From NCBI RefSeq assembly GCF_028752835.1, contig NZ_CP087952.1:1283041-1347040 (forward strand): 64,000 nucleotides of DNA, in the 5' to 3' direction. Positions 1 to 9,110 of this stretch are shown one piece after another. Under the pieces are notes generated by a model that saw only the letters and a program-made list of their open reading frames with translations, was not told where the DNA came from and ran no database searches. Made by a program: the position numbers and the translations under genes. Position 1 is the first letter of the stretch; every line of letters begins with the position of its first letter. Source of the DNA: Desulfosarcina sp. BuS5. GTDB lineage: Bacteria; Desulfobacterota; Desulfobacteria; Desulfobacterales; BuS5.

Positions 1-640
1 CGTCAGCCATCTGAAAAGCAATGCCGAGATTCATTCCATATGATGCAAGGGCGGCTTCCTTATCCTTTGCGGCGCCGGCAATAAGTGCGCCTGTTTTACA
101 TGCCCCCCGGAACAATACGGCTGTTTTGCATTTTATAATCTTCATATATTCCTTTTTCGAAAGATCTAAGCGTTCTTTGTTCATTAGCTGAAAAATTTCC
201 CCCTGGGACATATATTCCGTAATTTCAGCAAGAACCTCGACAATTGCGGATATCCCTGTTTTTGCAGCTATGGAGAGTGAACGCGCCAGGAGAAAATCGC
301 CTGTAAGCACAGCGGCTGAATTACCCCAGATTGAATTTGCAACAGGTTTGCCCCGTCGTATTGAAGCGCCGTCAATAAGGTCGTCATGTAAAAGTGATGC
401 AGTATGCAGATACTCAAACATTGAGGAAAGGGTCGCATAATTTTTTTTTATATTACCACAGATTCCGGCCGACAGAATCATCAGGAGGGGTCTTAATCTT
501 TTACCCCCCGCAAAGAGAATATGGCCGGCAATGTCTGAAACCAGGTCGAAATGGGGATTTAAATTAATCCTGACGGCTGTTTCAATATCGGCAATCAGGC
601 CTTCAGTTTCAGATATTATCTTTTCTTTAAGGCTGTTCAT
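1..640 (-). CDS. polyprenyl diphosphate synthase (IspA/IspB type), C-terminus outside window
   Basis: Trans-type isoprenyl diphosphate synthase that extends allylic diphosphates with isopentenyl diphosphate to make the quinone side chain or a lipid carrier. The visible reading frame starts MNSLKEKIISETEG at position 640 and runs off the left edge (about 213 residues). It contains GGKRLRPLL and the first aspartate-rich motif LLHDDLIDGASIRRGKP, both hallmarks of the family; the second aspartate motif would lie outside. Its ATG overlaps the rimO stop by 4 bp, so it is the last visible gene of the B12-riboswitch operon. Whether it makes octaprenyl, heptaprenyl or shorter chains cannot be told from this part. 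Confidence 0.9.
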   Translation of the reverse strand, partial: MNSLKEKIISETEGLIADIETAVRINLNPHFDLVSDIAGHILFAGGKRLRPLLMILSAGICGNIKKNYATLSSMFEYLHTASLLHDDLIDGASIRRGKPVANSIWGNSAAVLTGDFLLARSLSIAAKTGISAIVEVLAEITEYMSQGEIFQLMNKERLDLSKKEYMKIIKCKTAVLFRGACKTGALIAGAAKDKEAALASYGMNLGIAFQMAD

Positions 641-1971
641 ATAGCCTCACCTGTAAGATCATATTCATTGGTCCCTGTAATCCTTACCATGGCAAAATCT
701 TCGGCATGATGGTCGCGGTCGCCTGCGGAGATATTCGAATTGACATATGTTATGCCGTCTACTTCCGGAGCCTGGAAAAAGGTGCGCCCCTTAAAATTAT
801 CCCTGGTTAATTCTTCTTCCAGCAGTATTTTGTAAATTTTGTCTATATGCATCCGGTTATTTTCAAGAGATATTTCCGCCTGGCTTGACATCAGTCTGTC
901 ATACCGTTTTTTTGACTTTTCCTTATTGATATGATCAGGCAGTCTGTGAGAAGAAATATCCTCTGAATCCGAGTATATAAAAGCGCCCAAATTGGTAAAA
1001 CGGATTTCCTGGATAAAACTTAAAAGCTCCTGGAAATCCCGGTCCGTTTCACCGGGAAAACCCGTCATAACCGTTGTCCTGAGAGCCGCCTGGGGATCTA
1101 TCAGCCTTATGCTTTCAAAAAGTTTATACAAATCATCACGAGTATATTGTCTACCCATCCTTTTCAGCACTGCATTGCTCGCATGCTGAATCGGTATATC
1201 ATAATAAGAACAAATATTGTCATGTCGTGATATGGTGTTTATCAAAGTCTCATTAATGCTCTCCGGGTGAGAATACAAAACCCTGATCCATATATCATCA
1301 GATATTTTTGATAATTCTTCGAGCAGTTTTGCCAGGTTATCACAGGATGTCAAATCCCTGCCATAGTCGGTTGTTTCCTGGGCCACCAGCAGTATTTCTT
1401 TTACTCCGGCAGATATTAAGCTATCCGCTTCCGCGAGGATATCTGTTATTGAGCGGCTTTTTTGTTTACCACGCAATTTTGGTATTATGCAATAAGTACA
1501 CTTTTTATCGCAACCCTCTGCTATTTTAATATAGGCCATGTGGGAAGTGCTAAGATACCTTGAATCATCCCAATTCTGCAGCGGGAGTAAATCAGGCCGC
1601 GGCAAATGACAGGAACCCGGGGCAAGAGATCCGGCAATCGCTTCCAATATTTTATCAAAAGCGCCGGTTCCCAGGAAAATATCGACTTCAGGCAGAGCCT
1701 CCGTAATTTTTTCTCTAAATCGTTCCGGCAGGCATCCGGCTGCAATAAGCTTTTTACATTTCCCTGTTTGCTTAAATTCTGCAAGCTCAAGAATGGTATC
1801 TATAGATTCATTAATAGCAGATTCAATAAAGCTGCAAGTATTTATTATTATTGTGTCAGCTTCTCCAGGATGCTCAGTTAATACAAAACCGGATTTCAAG
1901 AGTTTTCCGAGCATAAGCTCGGTGTCAACCAGGTTTTTTGCGCAGCCTAAATTGGTGATATGCAGCTTCAA
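637..1971 (-). CDS. rimO: ribosomal protein S12 methylthiotransferase RimO
   Basis: Radical SAM methylthiotransferase that adds a methylthio group to the conserved aspartate of ribosomal protein S12. The 444-residue length is typical. Visible are the N-terminal MTTase domain (ITNLGCAKNLVDTE, with further cysteines in INTCSF and AAGCLPER for the auxiliary cluster), the radical SAM motif GCDKKCTYCIIP around residue 155, and a C-terminal TRAM-like segment. The GCAKNLVDTE start favours RimO over MiaB. It overlaps cobT by 4 bp upstream and the polyprenyl synthase by 4 bp downstream, so translation is probably coupled. No odd features. Confidence 0.95.
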   Translation of the reverse strand: MKLHITNLGCAKNLVDTELMLGKLLKSGFVLTEHPGEADTIIINTCSFIESAINESIDTILELAEFKQTGKCKKLIAAGCLPERFREKITEALPEVDIFLGTGAFDKILEAIAGSLAPGSCHLPRPDLLPLQNWDDSRYLSTSHMAYIKIAEGCDKKCTYCIIPKLRGKQKSRSITDILAEADSLISAGVKEILLVAQETTDYGRDLTSCDNLAKLLEELSKISDDIWIRVLYSHPESINETLINTISRHDNICSYYDIPIQHASNAVLKRMGRQYTRDDLYKLFESIRLIDPQAALRTTVMTGFPGETDRDFQELLSFIQEIRFTNLGAFIYSDSEDISSHRLPDHINKEKSKKRYDRLMSSQAEISLENNRMHIDKIYKILLEEELTRDNFKGRTFFQAPEVDGITYVNSNISAGDRDHHAEDFAMVRITGTNEYDLTGEAI

Positions 1972-3026
1972 TGAGCACCCTTTATTCCGACTTCTTCAAA
2001 GGTTTTGATTTCAGCCAGCACACGGGTTGCAGCGTCTAAAATCTCCATGGCTACCGCAGCGCCCGTACCTTCTCCAAGTCTGAACTTTAAATCGAGCAAA
2101 GGCGACAACCCGAGCCGGTCAAACATAAATTTGTGACCAGCTTCCACTGAATTGTGGCTTGCAAAGAGATATTCTTTTGTAAGCGGCGCAAGCTCGCATG
2201 CAATAAGAGCCCCGGCTGTGGAAATCAGACCGTCACAAATAACAGGGATCTTCCGGCCGGCGGCTCCGATAACGAGTCCGGCCAAAGCGCCTATTTCAAA
2301 TCCGCCTAATTTTGAAAGCACATCAACAGGGTCATCAGGATTCGGCTTATGCAGCTCAATCCCTCTTTCTATTACCTCGATCTTATGCTGCAGCGTCTTG
2401 TCATCTATGCCTGTGCCCCGGCCTGTAAGTTTTTCAGGCTGAATACCTGAAAAAGCGGCTATAATCGCAGTTGACGGGGTTGTATTGCCGATACCCATGT
2501 CCCCGGTTCCGATTATATCGACGGGGCCCTGTTTTAGTAATTCATCAACTATTTCTATACCCGCTTCAATAGATCGTACTGCCTCATCTCTTGTCATTGC
2601 AGGTTCCACAGCCAGGTTCCCGGTTGCTTTACGGATTTTTTTATGAAAAATCGGCAGATCCTGCTCAAAATCATGGTTCACCCCAAGATCAGCCACAACT
2701 ACCCGGGCTCCGGCATGGTGTGCCAGCACACTGATGGAAGCTCCGCCATTTACAAAATTATAAACCATCCGAGCTGTAACTTCCTGTGGGAAGAGGCTTA
2801 CTCCTTCTGCGACAACACCGTGATCACCGGCGCAGGTAACGATAACCTTTTCGGTCAATCTAACGTCTAATACGCCTTTTATGCCAGCCAGTCTGGCGGA
2901 AAGCGGCTCCAGAACACCGAGGCTTCCCGCCGGGCGGGCCTGCTGAGCAAGACGATCCAGGGCTTTTTTGTATATAATTGAATCCGTAGATTCAATCCTG
3001 TTAATTGTCTTCTCAAGTATTTTCAT
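1968..3026 (-). CDS. cobT: nicotinate-nucleotide:dimethylbenzimidazole phosphoribosyltransferase CobT
   Basis: Activates the lower ligand of cobalamin by transferring ribose phosphate from nicotinate mononucleotide to 5,6-dimethylbenzimidazole or a related base. The protein is 352 residues, the usual length. It shows the family segments CAGDHGVVAEGVS, NFVNGGASI, GTGDMGIGNTTPSTAI and CDGLISTAGALIA. The start lies 2 bp from the end of the ThiC-like gene, and the operon is headed by a cobalamin riboswitch. A base-activating enzyme next to a ThiC-type gene suggests that the two act in sequence, base synthesis then activation. Confidence 0.96.
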   Translation of the reverse strand: MKILEKTINRIESTDSIIYKKALDRLAQQARPAGSLGVLEPLSARLAGIKGVLDVRLTEKVIVTCAGDHGVVAEGVSLFPQEVTARMVYNFVNGGASISVLAHHAGARVVVADLGVNHDFEQDLPIFHKKIRKATGNLAVEPAMTRDEAVRSIEAGIEIVDELLKQGPVDIIGTGDMGIGNTTPSTAIIAAFSGIQPEKLTGRGTGIDDKTLQHKIEVIERGIELHKPNPDDPVDVLSKLGGFEIGALAGLVIGAAGRKIPVICDGLISTAGALIACELAPLTKEYLFASHNSVEAGHKFMFDRLGLSPLLDLKFRLGEGTGAAVAMEILDAATRVLAEIKTFEEVGIKGAH

Positions 3027-3028
3027 TT

Positions 3029-4348
3029 TTATCTTTGTGTTGAAACCTTGTCGCCTGCAATATCAGTCATAAAGACTTCCATTCCTTTTTTCATGGCACA
3101 AAAATCACCGCACATAGTGCATGTCTCTTCTTTGGAAGGCTCCCTGCTTTGACGTACAGATCGCGCCACATCAGGAAACATCAAAACCTTTTCAAGGTCT
3201 CCCCAGCGCATATCGCGTCTGGCTTTTGCGGCTTTTTTTTCATTTTCACGCCGATCAGGATATTTAGATATATCTCCGATTCTCACTGCGATACGAGTCA
3301 CCCTGACACCTTCGCGCACGTCATCCTCATTGGGCAGGGCAAGGTGCTCAGCCGGGGTGATGTAACAAATAAGATCGGCTCCGAATCTGGCGGAACTGGC
3401 GGCGCCGATCGCAGCTACAATATGGTCATAACCTGCGCCGGTATCTGCAGGGAGCGGGCCTAGAACATAGTAGGGAGCATTACCGCTCATCCTCTTCTCA
3501 AGCATTATATTACCCTCAATCTCATCAAGGGGCACATGGCCCGGGCCTTCGACCATCATCTGGCATCCCATTTTTCTCCCTTCTTCGGCAAGCTCACAGT
3601 TTATTATCATCTCAGCCATTTGAGCGCGGTCATGGCTGTCGTGTATGGCTCCGGCCCGTATGCCGTTGCCGAGTGAAAGAACGGCATCATATTTTTTCAT
3701 TATTGCGCAGACCCTGTCAAACTGTTCATAAAGAGGGTTCTCCCTGCCTGTTCTGTCCATCCAGGCAACCATGAATGTACCCCCTTTTGATACCAGACCA
3801 CCATATCTATATCCCTGTTTGCGCAGTCTTTCAATCGTATATTGGTTAATACCGCAATGGATCGCCATAAAGCTTAAACCATCCGCCAACTGTTTTTCAA
3901 TAAGATCAAATAGATATTCAGGGTCGAGTTTGCCTGGATCTTTGTATTTCCGGGCCGCTTCACAGAATGCCTGGTACAGGGGAACGTTCCCTACAGGGAG
4001 GCTGGTATTTGCAAGAACCGCCCTGCGGATTGCATCAAGATCACCGCCGGCGGAGAGTTCCATAAGGGTATCGGCTCCTTCTTCCCGGGCTGCTTTGGCC
4101 TTGCGAATTTCAGCATCAATATTACATATATCCGATGAAGTGCCTATGGATGCATTAACTTTGGTTCTAAGCCCTAGGCCTATACCGACAACATTCTGAT
4201 TTATACGGCCGGGATTATTCGGGATAACGATTTCACCGGAAGCCACCCTCTTTAGTATAATTTCAGGTGAAAAGTTTTCATCTTTCGCGACCTTTTTCAT
4301 CTGGGCTGTAATAATTCCTTGTTGTGCGAATTCAATCTGGGTAGTCAT
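3029..4348 (-). CDS. ThiC-family radical SAM enzyme, probably 5-hydroxybenzimidazole synthase (BzaF) or short ThiC
   Basis: ThiC enzymes convert aminoimidazole ribotide into HMP-phosphate. The BzaF paralogue makes 5-hydroxybenzimidazole, the first step of anaerobic lower-ligand synthesis for B12. The protein has 439 residues if started at the ATG at 4348, preceded by AGGAGT; the frame extends upstream to 4411 without a ribosome site. It carries NPGRINQNVVGIGLGLR, MVEGPGHVPLDEIEGN, a YVLGPLPADTGAGYDHI segment and the C-terminal cluster motif CTMCGDFCAMK. The context decides the call: cobT lies 2 bp downstream and a cobalamin (not TPP) riboswitch lies upstream. Both facts are known features of bzaF loci in deltaproteobacteria. 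A true thiamin ThiC of the short type remains possible. Confidence 0.8.
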   Translation of the reverse strand: MTTQIEFAQQGIITAQMKKVAKDENFSPEIILKRVASGEIVIPNNPGRINQNVVGIGLGLRTKVNASIGTSSDICNIDAEIRKAKAAREEGADTLMELSAGGDLDAIRRAVLANTSLPVGNVPLYQAFCEAARKYKDPGKLDPEYLFDLIEKQLADGLSFMAIHCGINQYTIERLRKQGYRYGGLVSKGGTFMVAWMDRTGRENPLYEQFDRVCAIMKKYDAVLSLGNGIRAGAIHDSHDRAQMAEMIINCELAEEGRKMGCQMMVEGPGHVPLDEIEGNIMLEKRMSGNAPYYVLGPLPADTGAGYDHIVAAIGAASSARFGADLICYITPAEHLALPNEDDVREGVRVTRIAVRIGDISKYPDRRENEKKAAKARRDMRWGDLEKVLMFPDVARSVRQSREPSKEETCTMCGDFCAMKKGMEVFMTDIAGDKVSTQR

Positions 4349-4388
4349 AATTATACTCCTTTTTATAAAATATGACCCGCCGGAAATT

Positions 4389-4432
4389 AAAAAAGGGCTC
4401 CGGCAGAACATAACTGTTCTACAGAACCCTTT
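4389..4432 (-). terminator. riboswitch expression-platform terminator
   Basis: On the minus strand, GGGTTC pairs with GAGCCC (one G-U pair) and the stem is followed by a run of T. It sits between the cobalamin aptamer and the ThiC-like start codon, as expected for transcription attenuation by bound adenosylcobalamin. Confidence 0.65.
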
Positions 4433-4454
4433 GCCATCGAATTCTACAAAAAAA

Positions 4455-4612
4455 TTCCCTGGTTCGTCTTCTGACTTACTGATAACAATCGACAGCGCCT
4501 TCCCAGGTTATTTTTCATAACCCAGTGACAGCAAGAAAATTTGCAAGCAATCGATATTTCAGATTACAGCGGCGGGACCGCCACGGAATTGCACCGTGTT
4601 CCGTTAACCAAG
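4455..4612 (-). promoter_or_regulatory. cobalamin riboswitch (B12 element)
   Basis: The reverse complement contains, in order, the conserved B12-aptamer blocks: GGTGCAATTCCGTGGC, GGTCCCGCCGCTGTAA, GTCACTGGG, GGGAAGGCGCTG and AAGTCAGAAGACGAACC. Order and spacing match the cobalamin class rather than the TPP class. It lies about 110 bp upstream of the ThiC-like start and precedes a terminator hairpin, so B12 should shut off the operon. Confidence 0.93.
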
Positions 4613-4647
4613 TAAAAAATTTAATTTATCTTATGATAAATAAGAGG

Positions 4648-6492
4648 TCAAGATTTTTCATGTAAGCCGCCCGGTTTAATTCTGTTTTCTGTTACTGATA
4701 GATTTTTTATTTCTGAATATAGAAGATGTAAAGTTTTCTTACTATCATCCAACCCACTTAGAATACTGGATTTTGTGTCTTCAAATACCTCCTTCAAATC
4801 AGTGAATAAGCTGTAATAATAGTTGATTCCTTCATTTAGATTCTTTGCAAAAGTTAACAGGTATTTTCCTTGTTTCTTTGTCATGGAAACTTTTGTTTTT
4901 TCTATTTTATTTTTTAGAAAATCAATGTAAATTTTTAGTTCTTTTATAAACATATTCGGACGATCGGTTCTTGTGATCATATTCGCTCTGCCGTAAATAT
5001 GATCGGTGATTTCTTTTAAGCTCATTATTTTTGAGAAATACGCCATATTTGGACCCGGACAAATAGAGACTCCATCACCTTCAGCCTTCGTATCTATTTG
5101 ATTCACCAACAATGCAGACGTACCTAACCCCACACAAAGACATGATTTATCAACTATTTTTTTAAATTTATTTTGGTATTCATCAGAAGATAGTCCTTCA
5201 TTATCAAGTTTTTTTATTTTTAAATGTTGGTATTGACGTGAAGCCGTACAAATTTTGTTTTCAGTAAACTCTTTATTGGAAACAAGATATTTTTTAGGGC
5301 ATGGACTACCAGGTTTTCCTTTTGCAATAAAAGATAATTTTGCAAGATCTTTACTGTTCCCTTTAAGATTATTGAAAGGAACGCCCAAAGGAGAGATATT
5401 GCTTAAATACAAATCATCTTCTTTAGCTTCTCTCAATTTATTCATAGTCGGCTTATCAACGTTAGTTACCTCCGGGACTAAAAGAAAAGGGGAGCCCCAT
5501 CCAATGGAATCAAGTTGATAATGTTCGATTAAAAATTGATGTTCTTCAGCCGTACCAACACCACCTTGAGCAGTAATTTTTAACGGTAATTTTTTTTCAG
5601 GTATTGAACGGTTTTTGTTGGAAAGCGCCTGAACCAAGATTTCGTAAATTAATTTCATCAGTTCTTTTCGATTATCCCTGAATTCAGCTAATATAGGTCC
5701 CAAGAGATACCCATCTGTTGCAAAAGCATGTCCACCGCAATTAAGTCCTGATTCAACTCTGTATTCTGAAACCCACAGTCCTTTTTTAGCCAGAAATTTA
5801 CCCTGGATCAAAGCCGATCTGTAATCACTGACCTTTAAAACAATTTTCTTTTTTAGTTCCCCATTTTTATCAGGATGGAAATCTTCAAATTGCTCTAAAT
5901 AGCTATATAATCTAGGATTCATTCCTGCCGAAAGTATTATGGAAGATTTTAAATCGCTATTCGCATACCCCCTGAGCGCAGCATGAGCGTCATTGTATTT
6001 TATGGGTAATTTTTCATCATTAATATAGTTCCCCTTATCAATCTTGGTCATAATATTTACATCAATACTGCCCATTGACAAGTTGTCTTTTATCCAGTTT
6101 CCAACTTCATTTAAATCAAAATATTCTGCCGTTAACCTATTGAATTTTTGATTTATGCTTGAACTGTCAGGTAACATATTGAGGTATTCTTTTATCTTGT
6201 TACCTTTCTCAATAGTGACTTTTTTTAATTTCTCAAATTTTTTTTTTGCCAGGTTGTTCATTAAATTAAGATAGGACGTAATCCTTTTTGCTCTGAAATC
6301 CTCGGTTTTTTCTGTAATCTCATTATAAGGAATTTCAAATTTATCGCAGTACATCTTTCTTAACTTTTCAAGTAGAATGTCATCAACTAAAGAAATTACA
6401 GAATCAATTCCGTATTGAGAAACCTTTAATGGAGTATCAACAGTAAATCCGATTCCCATTACAGGAATATGGAATGAATGTGTTTTTGTCAT
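4648..6492 (-). CDS. conserved hypothetical protein, possible FMN-dependent TIM-barrel enzyme
   Basis: I do not recognise a named family. With the ATG at 6492 the product has 614 residues and begins MTKTHSFHIPVMGIGFTVDT; the frame is open to 6579. The middle contains KITAQGGVGTAEEHQFL and GLNCGGHAFATDGYLLGP, which recall flavin-binding TIM barrels such as nitronate monooxygenase or the glutamate synthase FMN domain. Two CxxxxC-like segments (ENKICTASRQY, DKSCLCVGLGTSALL) could hold metal or be structural. The N-terminal 150 residues and the last 90 look helical and lysine-rich. It stands alone between the riboswitch operon and a repeat-rich gap. The start is uncertain because the GGAAGG upstream is 13 bases away. 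Confidence 0.7.
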   Translation of the reverse strand: MTKTHSFHIPVMGIGFTVDTPLKVSQYGIDSVISLVDDILLEKLRKMYCDKFEIPYNEITEKTEDFRAKRITSYLNLMNNLAKKKFEKLKKVTIEKGNKIKEYLNMLPDSSSINQKFNRLTAEYFDLNEVGNWIKDNLSMGSIDVNIMTKIDKGNYINDEKLPIKYNDAHAALRGYANSDLKSSIILSAGMNPRLYSYLEQFEDFHPDKNGELKKKIVLKVSDYRSALIQGKFLAKKGLWVSEYRVESGLNCGGHAFATDGYLLGPILAEFRDNRKELMKLIYEILVQALSNKNRSIPEKKLPLKITAQGGVGTAEEHQFLIEHYQLDSIGWGSPFLLVPEVTNVDKPTMNKLREAKEDDLYLSNISPLGVPFNNLKGNSKDLAKLSFIAKGKPGSPCPKKYLVSNKEFTENKICTASRQYQHLKIKKLDNEGLSSDEYQNKFKKIVDKSCLCVGLGTSALLVNQIDTKAEGDGVSICPGPNMAYFSKIMSLKEITDHIYGRANMITRTDRPNMFIKELKIYIDFLKNKIEKTKVSMTKKQGKYLLTFAKNLNEGINYYYSLFTDLKEVFEDTKSSILSGLDDSKKTLHLLYSEIKNLSVTENRIKPGGLHEKS

Positions 6493-6913
6493 ATTTCCAT
6501 TATTTCCTTCCAGTTCCCTTATTATTAATGTTTGTGAATAAACAATCTTAGGTATCCACCCTATGTCTGCAATTACCATTTTTTTTAGTCACATATCGAA
6601 TTGATTTGTTGAGTTTGCAAACCATCAGAGCCTGAGCAACGCAGCTATTGAAGTTCAGTCCATTAAATTTATAACTTTATGAGGTATATATATAAAATTT
6701 TATTGATTGCCAAGAAGATTATTAACATCTTATACTTTGGATCCAGTAAAAAATAATAGAAGGGCTTGGCGGAGGGTATAATATTGGACAATATTGGCCG
6801 GTATTGACAAAATGACCGTTTTTTTTTGTTCTGTTTATATCTTCTATAAAAATTATTTTTTTGGGATAAAACCTGATCCAGGCGGCTGCTGTTGCCAACT
6901 GGTTAGGAAATTA

Positions 6914-7016
6914 TATAGATTATCACATAAATAATTTCACTGCGTTATCGATCGTCGGAGTATTATCATACGCCTTTTTCCCCTGATCTTATGGATTAAT
7001 TATTTAAAAAGCCATA
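6914..7016. repeat. TATAGAT repeat family, copy 1 (right end decayed)
   Basis: Left end TATAGATTATCACATAA followed by ATAATTTCACTGCGTTATCG matches the family seen also at 22590, 46430 and 51654. The right end retains only TTAATTATTT and a worn terminal repeat. Confidence 0.75.
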
Positions 7017-7220
7017 GTTAAATAAAAGCTGTATCAATATTTCGGCATTGTTTTTGCAAATTTTATTCTGCTCTATTAGCGCAACAGGTCTGGGGACAAT
7101 TTTATATGACTCAATATTATAATATTCAGACCTTGTAAACTGAATTCGTTTTTGGTATCATATGTTGAATAAAAAGTGACGGTTTACGGTTGAAAATAGA
7201 ACTGTAACGCCGGCAACACA

Positions 7221-7248
7221 GTAGAAACAAGGCATGCCTTGTCTCTAC
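7221..7248. repeat. 28-bp GTAGAGAC...GTCTCTAC palindrome, copy 1
   Basis: Near-perfect palindrome centred on GGCATGCC, with one mismatch; a perfect copy lies at 56339-56366. Could act as a bidirectional hairpin. Confidence 0.8.
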
Positions 7249-7407
7249 AGCCCGGCCGCCATCACCACAATTTCAACAACAACTCAACTATGGGAACGGA
7301 AACGGAAGCTCTGACAAAAATGTCAGCCGTAAACCGGCAACCGTGAACAGTTACAATAAAAAGTTACCATCTGTGTGGTTAACCGCTGACCGTTTAATCG
7401 AATGAGC

Positions 7408-7533
7408 TATAGATTTCCATTTAAATAATTTTACAGCGGTATCGGTCAAAACCTTCGGTCAAAGTACTGCAAGTACGCTGCCCCCCAGGTTTTCCCTTAT
7501 ATACTTGAGAAATTAATTATCTAAAAATCTATA
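7408..7533. repeat. TATAGAT repeat family, copy 2
   Basis: Begins TATAGATTTCCATTTAAA and ends TTATCTAAAAATCTATA, giving imperfect terminal inverted repeats. The interior differs from other copies (no TTCAAGATTTTGAA palindrome). Confidence 0.8.
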
Positions 7534-7548
7534 CAGTTTGAAGTTAAC

Positions 7549-7809
7549 TAGTGCCTGAACGAAAAGCTGAAATTGTCATATTTACGGTAGGTTAAGGATG
7601 TTTTCCAAATCGAAGTTTTTGAGCCGTTAGCCGTTAGCCGTTAGCCGTTAGCCGTTAGCCGTTAGCTGTTAGCTTTTAAAATCAAACAGATAGTTCCTTG
7701 AGCCAATAGCTAACGGCTAAATGCTAACAGCTTTTCGAAAATTTTCGTTTTTTGAATAATGTTTAACTATCCTAAATAGTATCTGTTTTTAGTTTTCGTT
7801 CAGGCACTA
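7549..7809. repeat. CTGAACG-bounded MITE-like element, copy 1
   Basis: Terminal inverted repeats TAGTGCCTGAACGAAAA at the left and its complement at the right enclose about 260 bp without an open frame. A 165-bp relative sits at 34368-34532 and worn halves at 21061-21151 and 29545-29660. Confidence 0.82.
7623..7671. repeat. tandem 7-bp repeat GCCGTTA, seven units
   Basis: Six GCCGTTA units and one GCTGTTA lie inside the element at 7549-7809. Downstream GCTAACGGCTAAATGCTAAC is complementary, so the transcript could fold on itself. Copy number is likely variable. Confidence 0.9.
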
Positions 7810-7931
7810 ACTAAAGTTACTGGATTTTATTAATTTTATAAAATGATGGTGCCAAACGATCCATCAAATCCAGGCGCTTTATACTTACTTGTTATATTAT
7901 CAAAAGGATTATAAAAAGGAGGGTTTTTTTG

Positions 7932-8924
7932 GTGGAAAAACATGAATCTCATAATAATGAAACGGAAGATAATGAACCGGAAGAATTAGATCTTAACGTA
8001 TCTGACGATACCTTGGGTGTGATTACAAATGTTCAATTATTTTCAACAAATGACGGGCCCGGGATAAGAACAACCGTGTTTCTGAAGGGCTGTCTTCTGA
8101 ACTGCAAATGGTGTCATAATCCCGAGGGGATGTCTCAATACCCTGAAATACTGCCTAAAGTTATTAATTGCACAGGCTGCGGTGAATGTGTTAAAGCCTG
8201 TCCAACAGGAGCAATTAGTTTTCCTGAAGAAAAAAAACTGCGCATTGATAAAAATTTATGCATCATGTGTGAAAGCTGTGTGGAAGCCTGCAAGTTTGAC
8301 GCTTTGAATATCTTTGGCATTTTTATCAGGGCCGGCGATCTATTGGATGTTGTTGAAGAGGACCATGTGTTTTATGAAAAATCCGGAGGCGGTCTCACTA
8401 TTTCAGGCGGCGAGCCAACAACAAGGTTTGCGTTTACCCTTGCATTATTAAAAGGTGCCAAGGGACGGGGTATAAATACCGCGCTTGATACATGCGGGTA
8501 TGTGTCATGGCAAAAACTTGATGCGCTGACCGATTGGGCCGATGTTGTTTTATATGATATAAAACATATGGATCCGGCAGTGCATAAGGATTTTACAGGT
8601 AGAGATAATGCTTTATGTCTTGAAAACGCAAAAAAGCTGTCAGCCAAAGGGATTCCCATGAGGATCAGGGTGCCCGTTATTCCCGATCGTACGGATATTC
8701 TTGAAGCTTTAGCCAAAACAGCGGAGTTTGTTGAAACGCTTGATGAGACCGGGCAGATTCTTGGTGTGGACTTGCTGCCTTATCATCCATACGCAGGAGC
8801 AAAATACAGACTTTTTGGTTATGATTATCCTTTCCCTGCTGCGAAAGAGTTTTCGGATGATGATATTTTGAGTTTTGTTGAATTGTTTACCGAGAGGGGC
8901 CTGGATGTAACTGTCGGTGGTTAG
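7932..8924 (+). CDS. glycyl-radical enzyme activating enzyme (orphan copy, AssD/BssD type)
   Basis: Radical SAM activase that generates the glycyl radical on a partner enzyme. The protein has about 330 residues; the GTG at 7932 or the TTG at 7929 both fit the AGGAGGG just upstream. Near residue 35 is the activase signature STNDGPGIRT, followed by the SAM-cluster motif CLLNCKWC and then an inserted double ferredoxin domain (CTGCGECVKACP and CIMCESCVEACKFD). The latter is typical of activases for benzylsuccinate/alkylsuccinate synthases and other non-PFL enzymes. No glycyl-radical enzyme lies next to it; the only one in the window is 18 kb away and has its own activase at 30507. It may serve a second synthase elsewhere or be a spare. 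Confidence 0.92.
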   Translation: MEKHESHNNETEDNEPEELDLNVSDDTLGVITNVQLFSTNDGPGIRTTVFLKGCLLNCKWCHNPEGMSQYPEILPKVINCTGCGECVKACPTGAISFPEEKKLRIDKNLCIMCESCVEACKFDALNIFGIFIRAGDLLDVVEEDHVFYEKSGGGLTISGGEPTTRFAFTLALLKGAKGRGINTALDTCGYVSWQKLDALTDWADVVLYDIKHMDPAVHKDFTGRDNALCLENAKKLSAKGIPMRIRVPVIPDRTDILEALAKTAEFVETLDETGQILGVDLLPYHPYAGAKYRLFGYDYPFPAAKEFSDDDILSFVELFTERGLDVTVGG

Positions 8925-9110
8925 AAACTTGTTGCAGCGCTCAGGCAACATATTATTGATTATATAGATTTGAAGGTGACCTTCCAGCATAGATGCGGAA
9001 TGCCATGAATTTTTTTGAGTCTTATGAATTAAAAATGCCAAAGCCCGGGTTAATAATCGAGCCTGGGAATATATATATTCTAAATATTTTAAATATGCCG
9101 AGTAGAGTTT

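Larger units (their letters stand above)
6580..7928. other. gene-free gap filled with small palindromic repeats
   Basis: No convincing gene is visible over about 1.35 kb. The stretch holds two copies of the TATAGAT repeat, one GGCATGCC palindrome, a CTGAACG-bounded element with an internal 7-bp tandem array, and AT-rich spacer. It marks the left edge of the catabolic island. Confidence 0.7.

Noticed and set aside
4455-4612. TPP riboswitch ahead of the ThiC-like gene
   Set aside because: The conserved blocks and their order are those of the cobalamin class; no thi-box is present.
7623-7671. GCCGTTA tandem array as a CRISPR
   Set aside because: Units are 7 bp and contiguous, with no spacers and no cas genes nearby.
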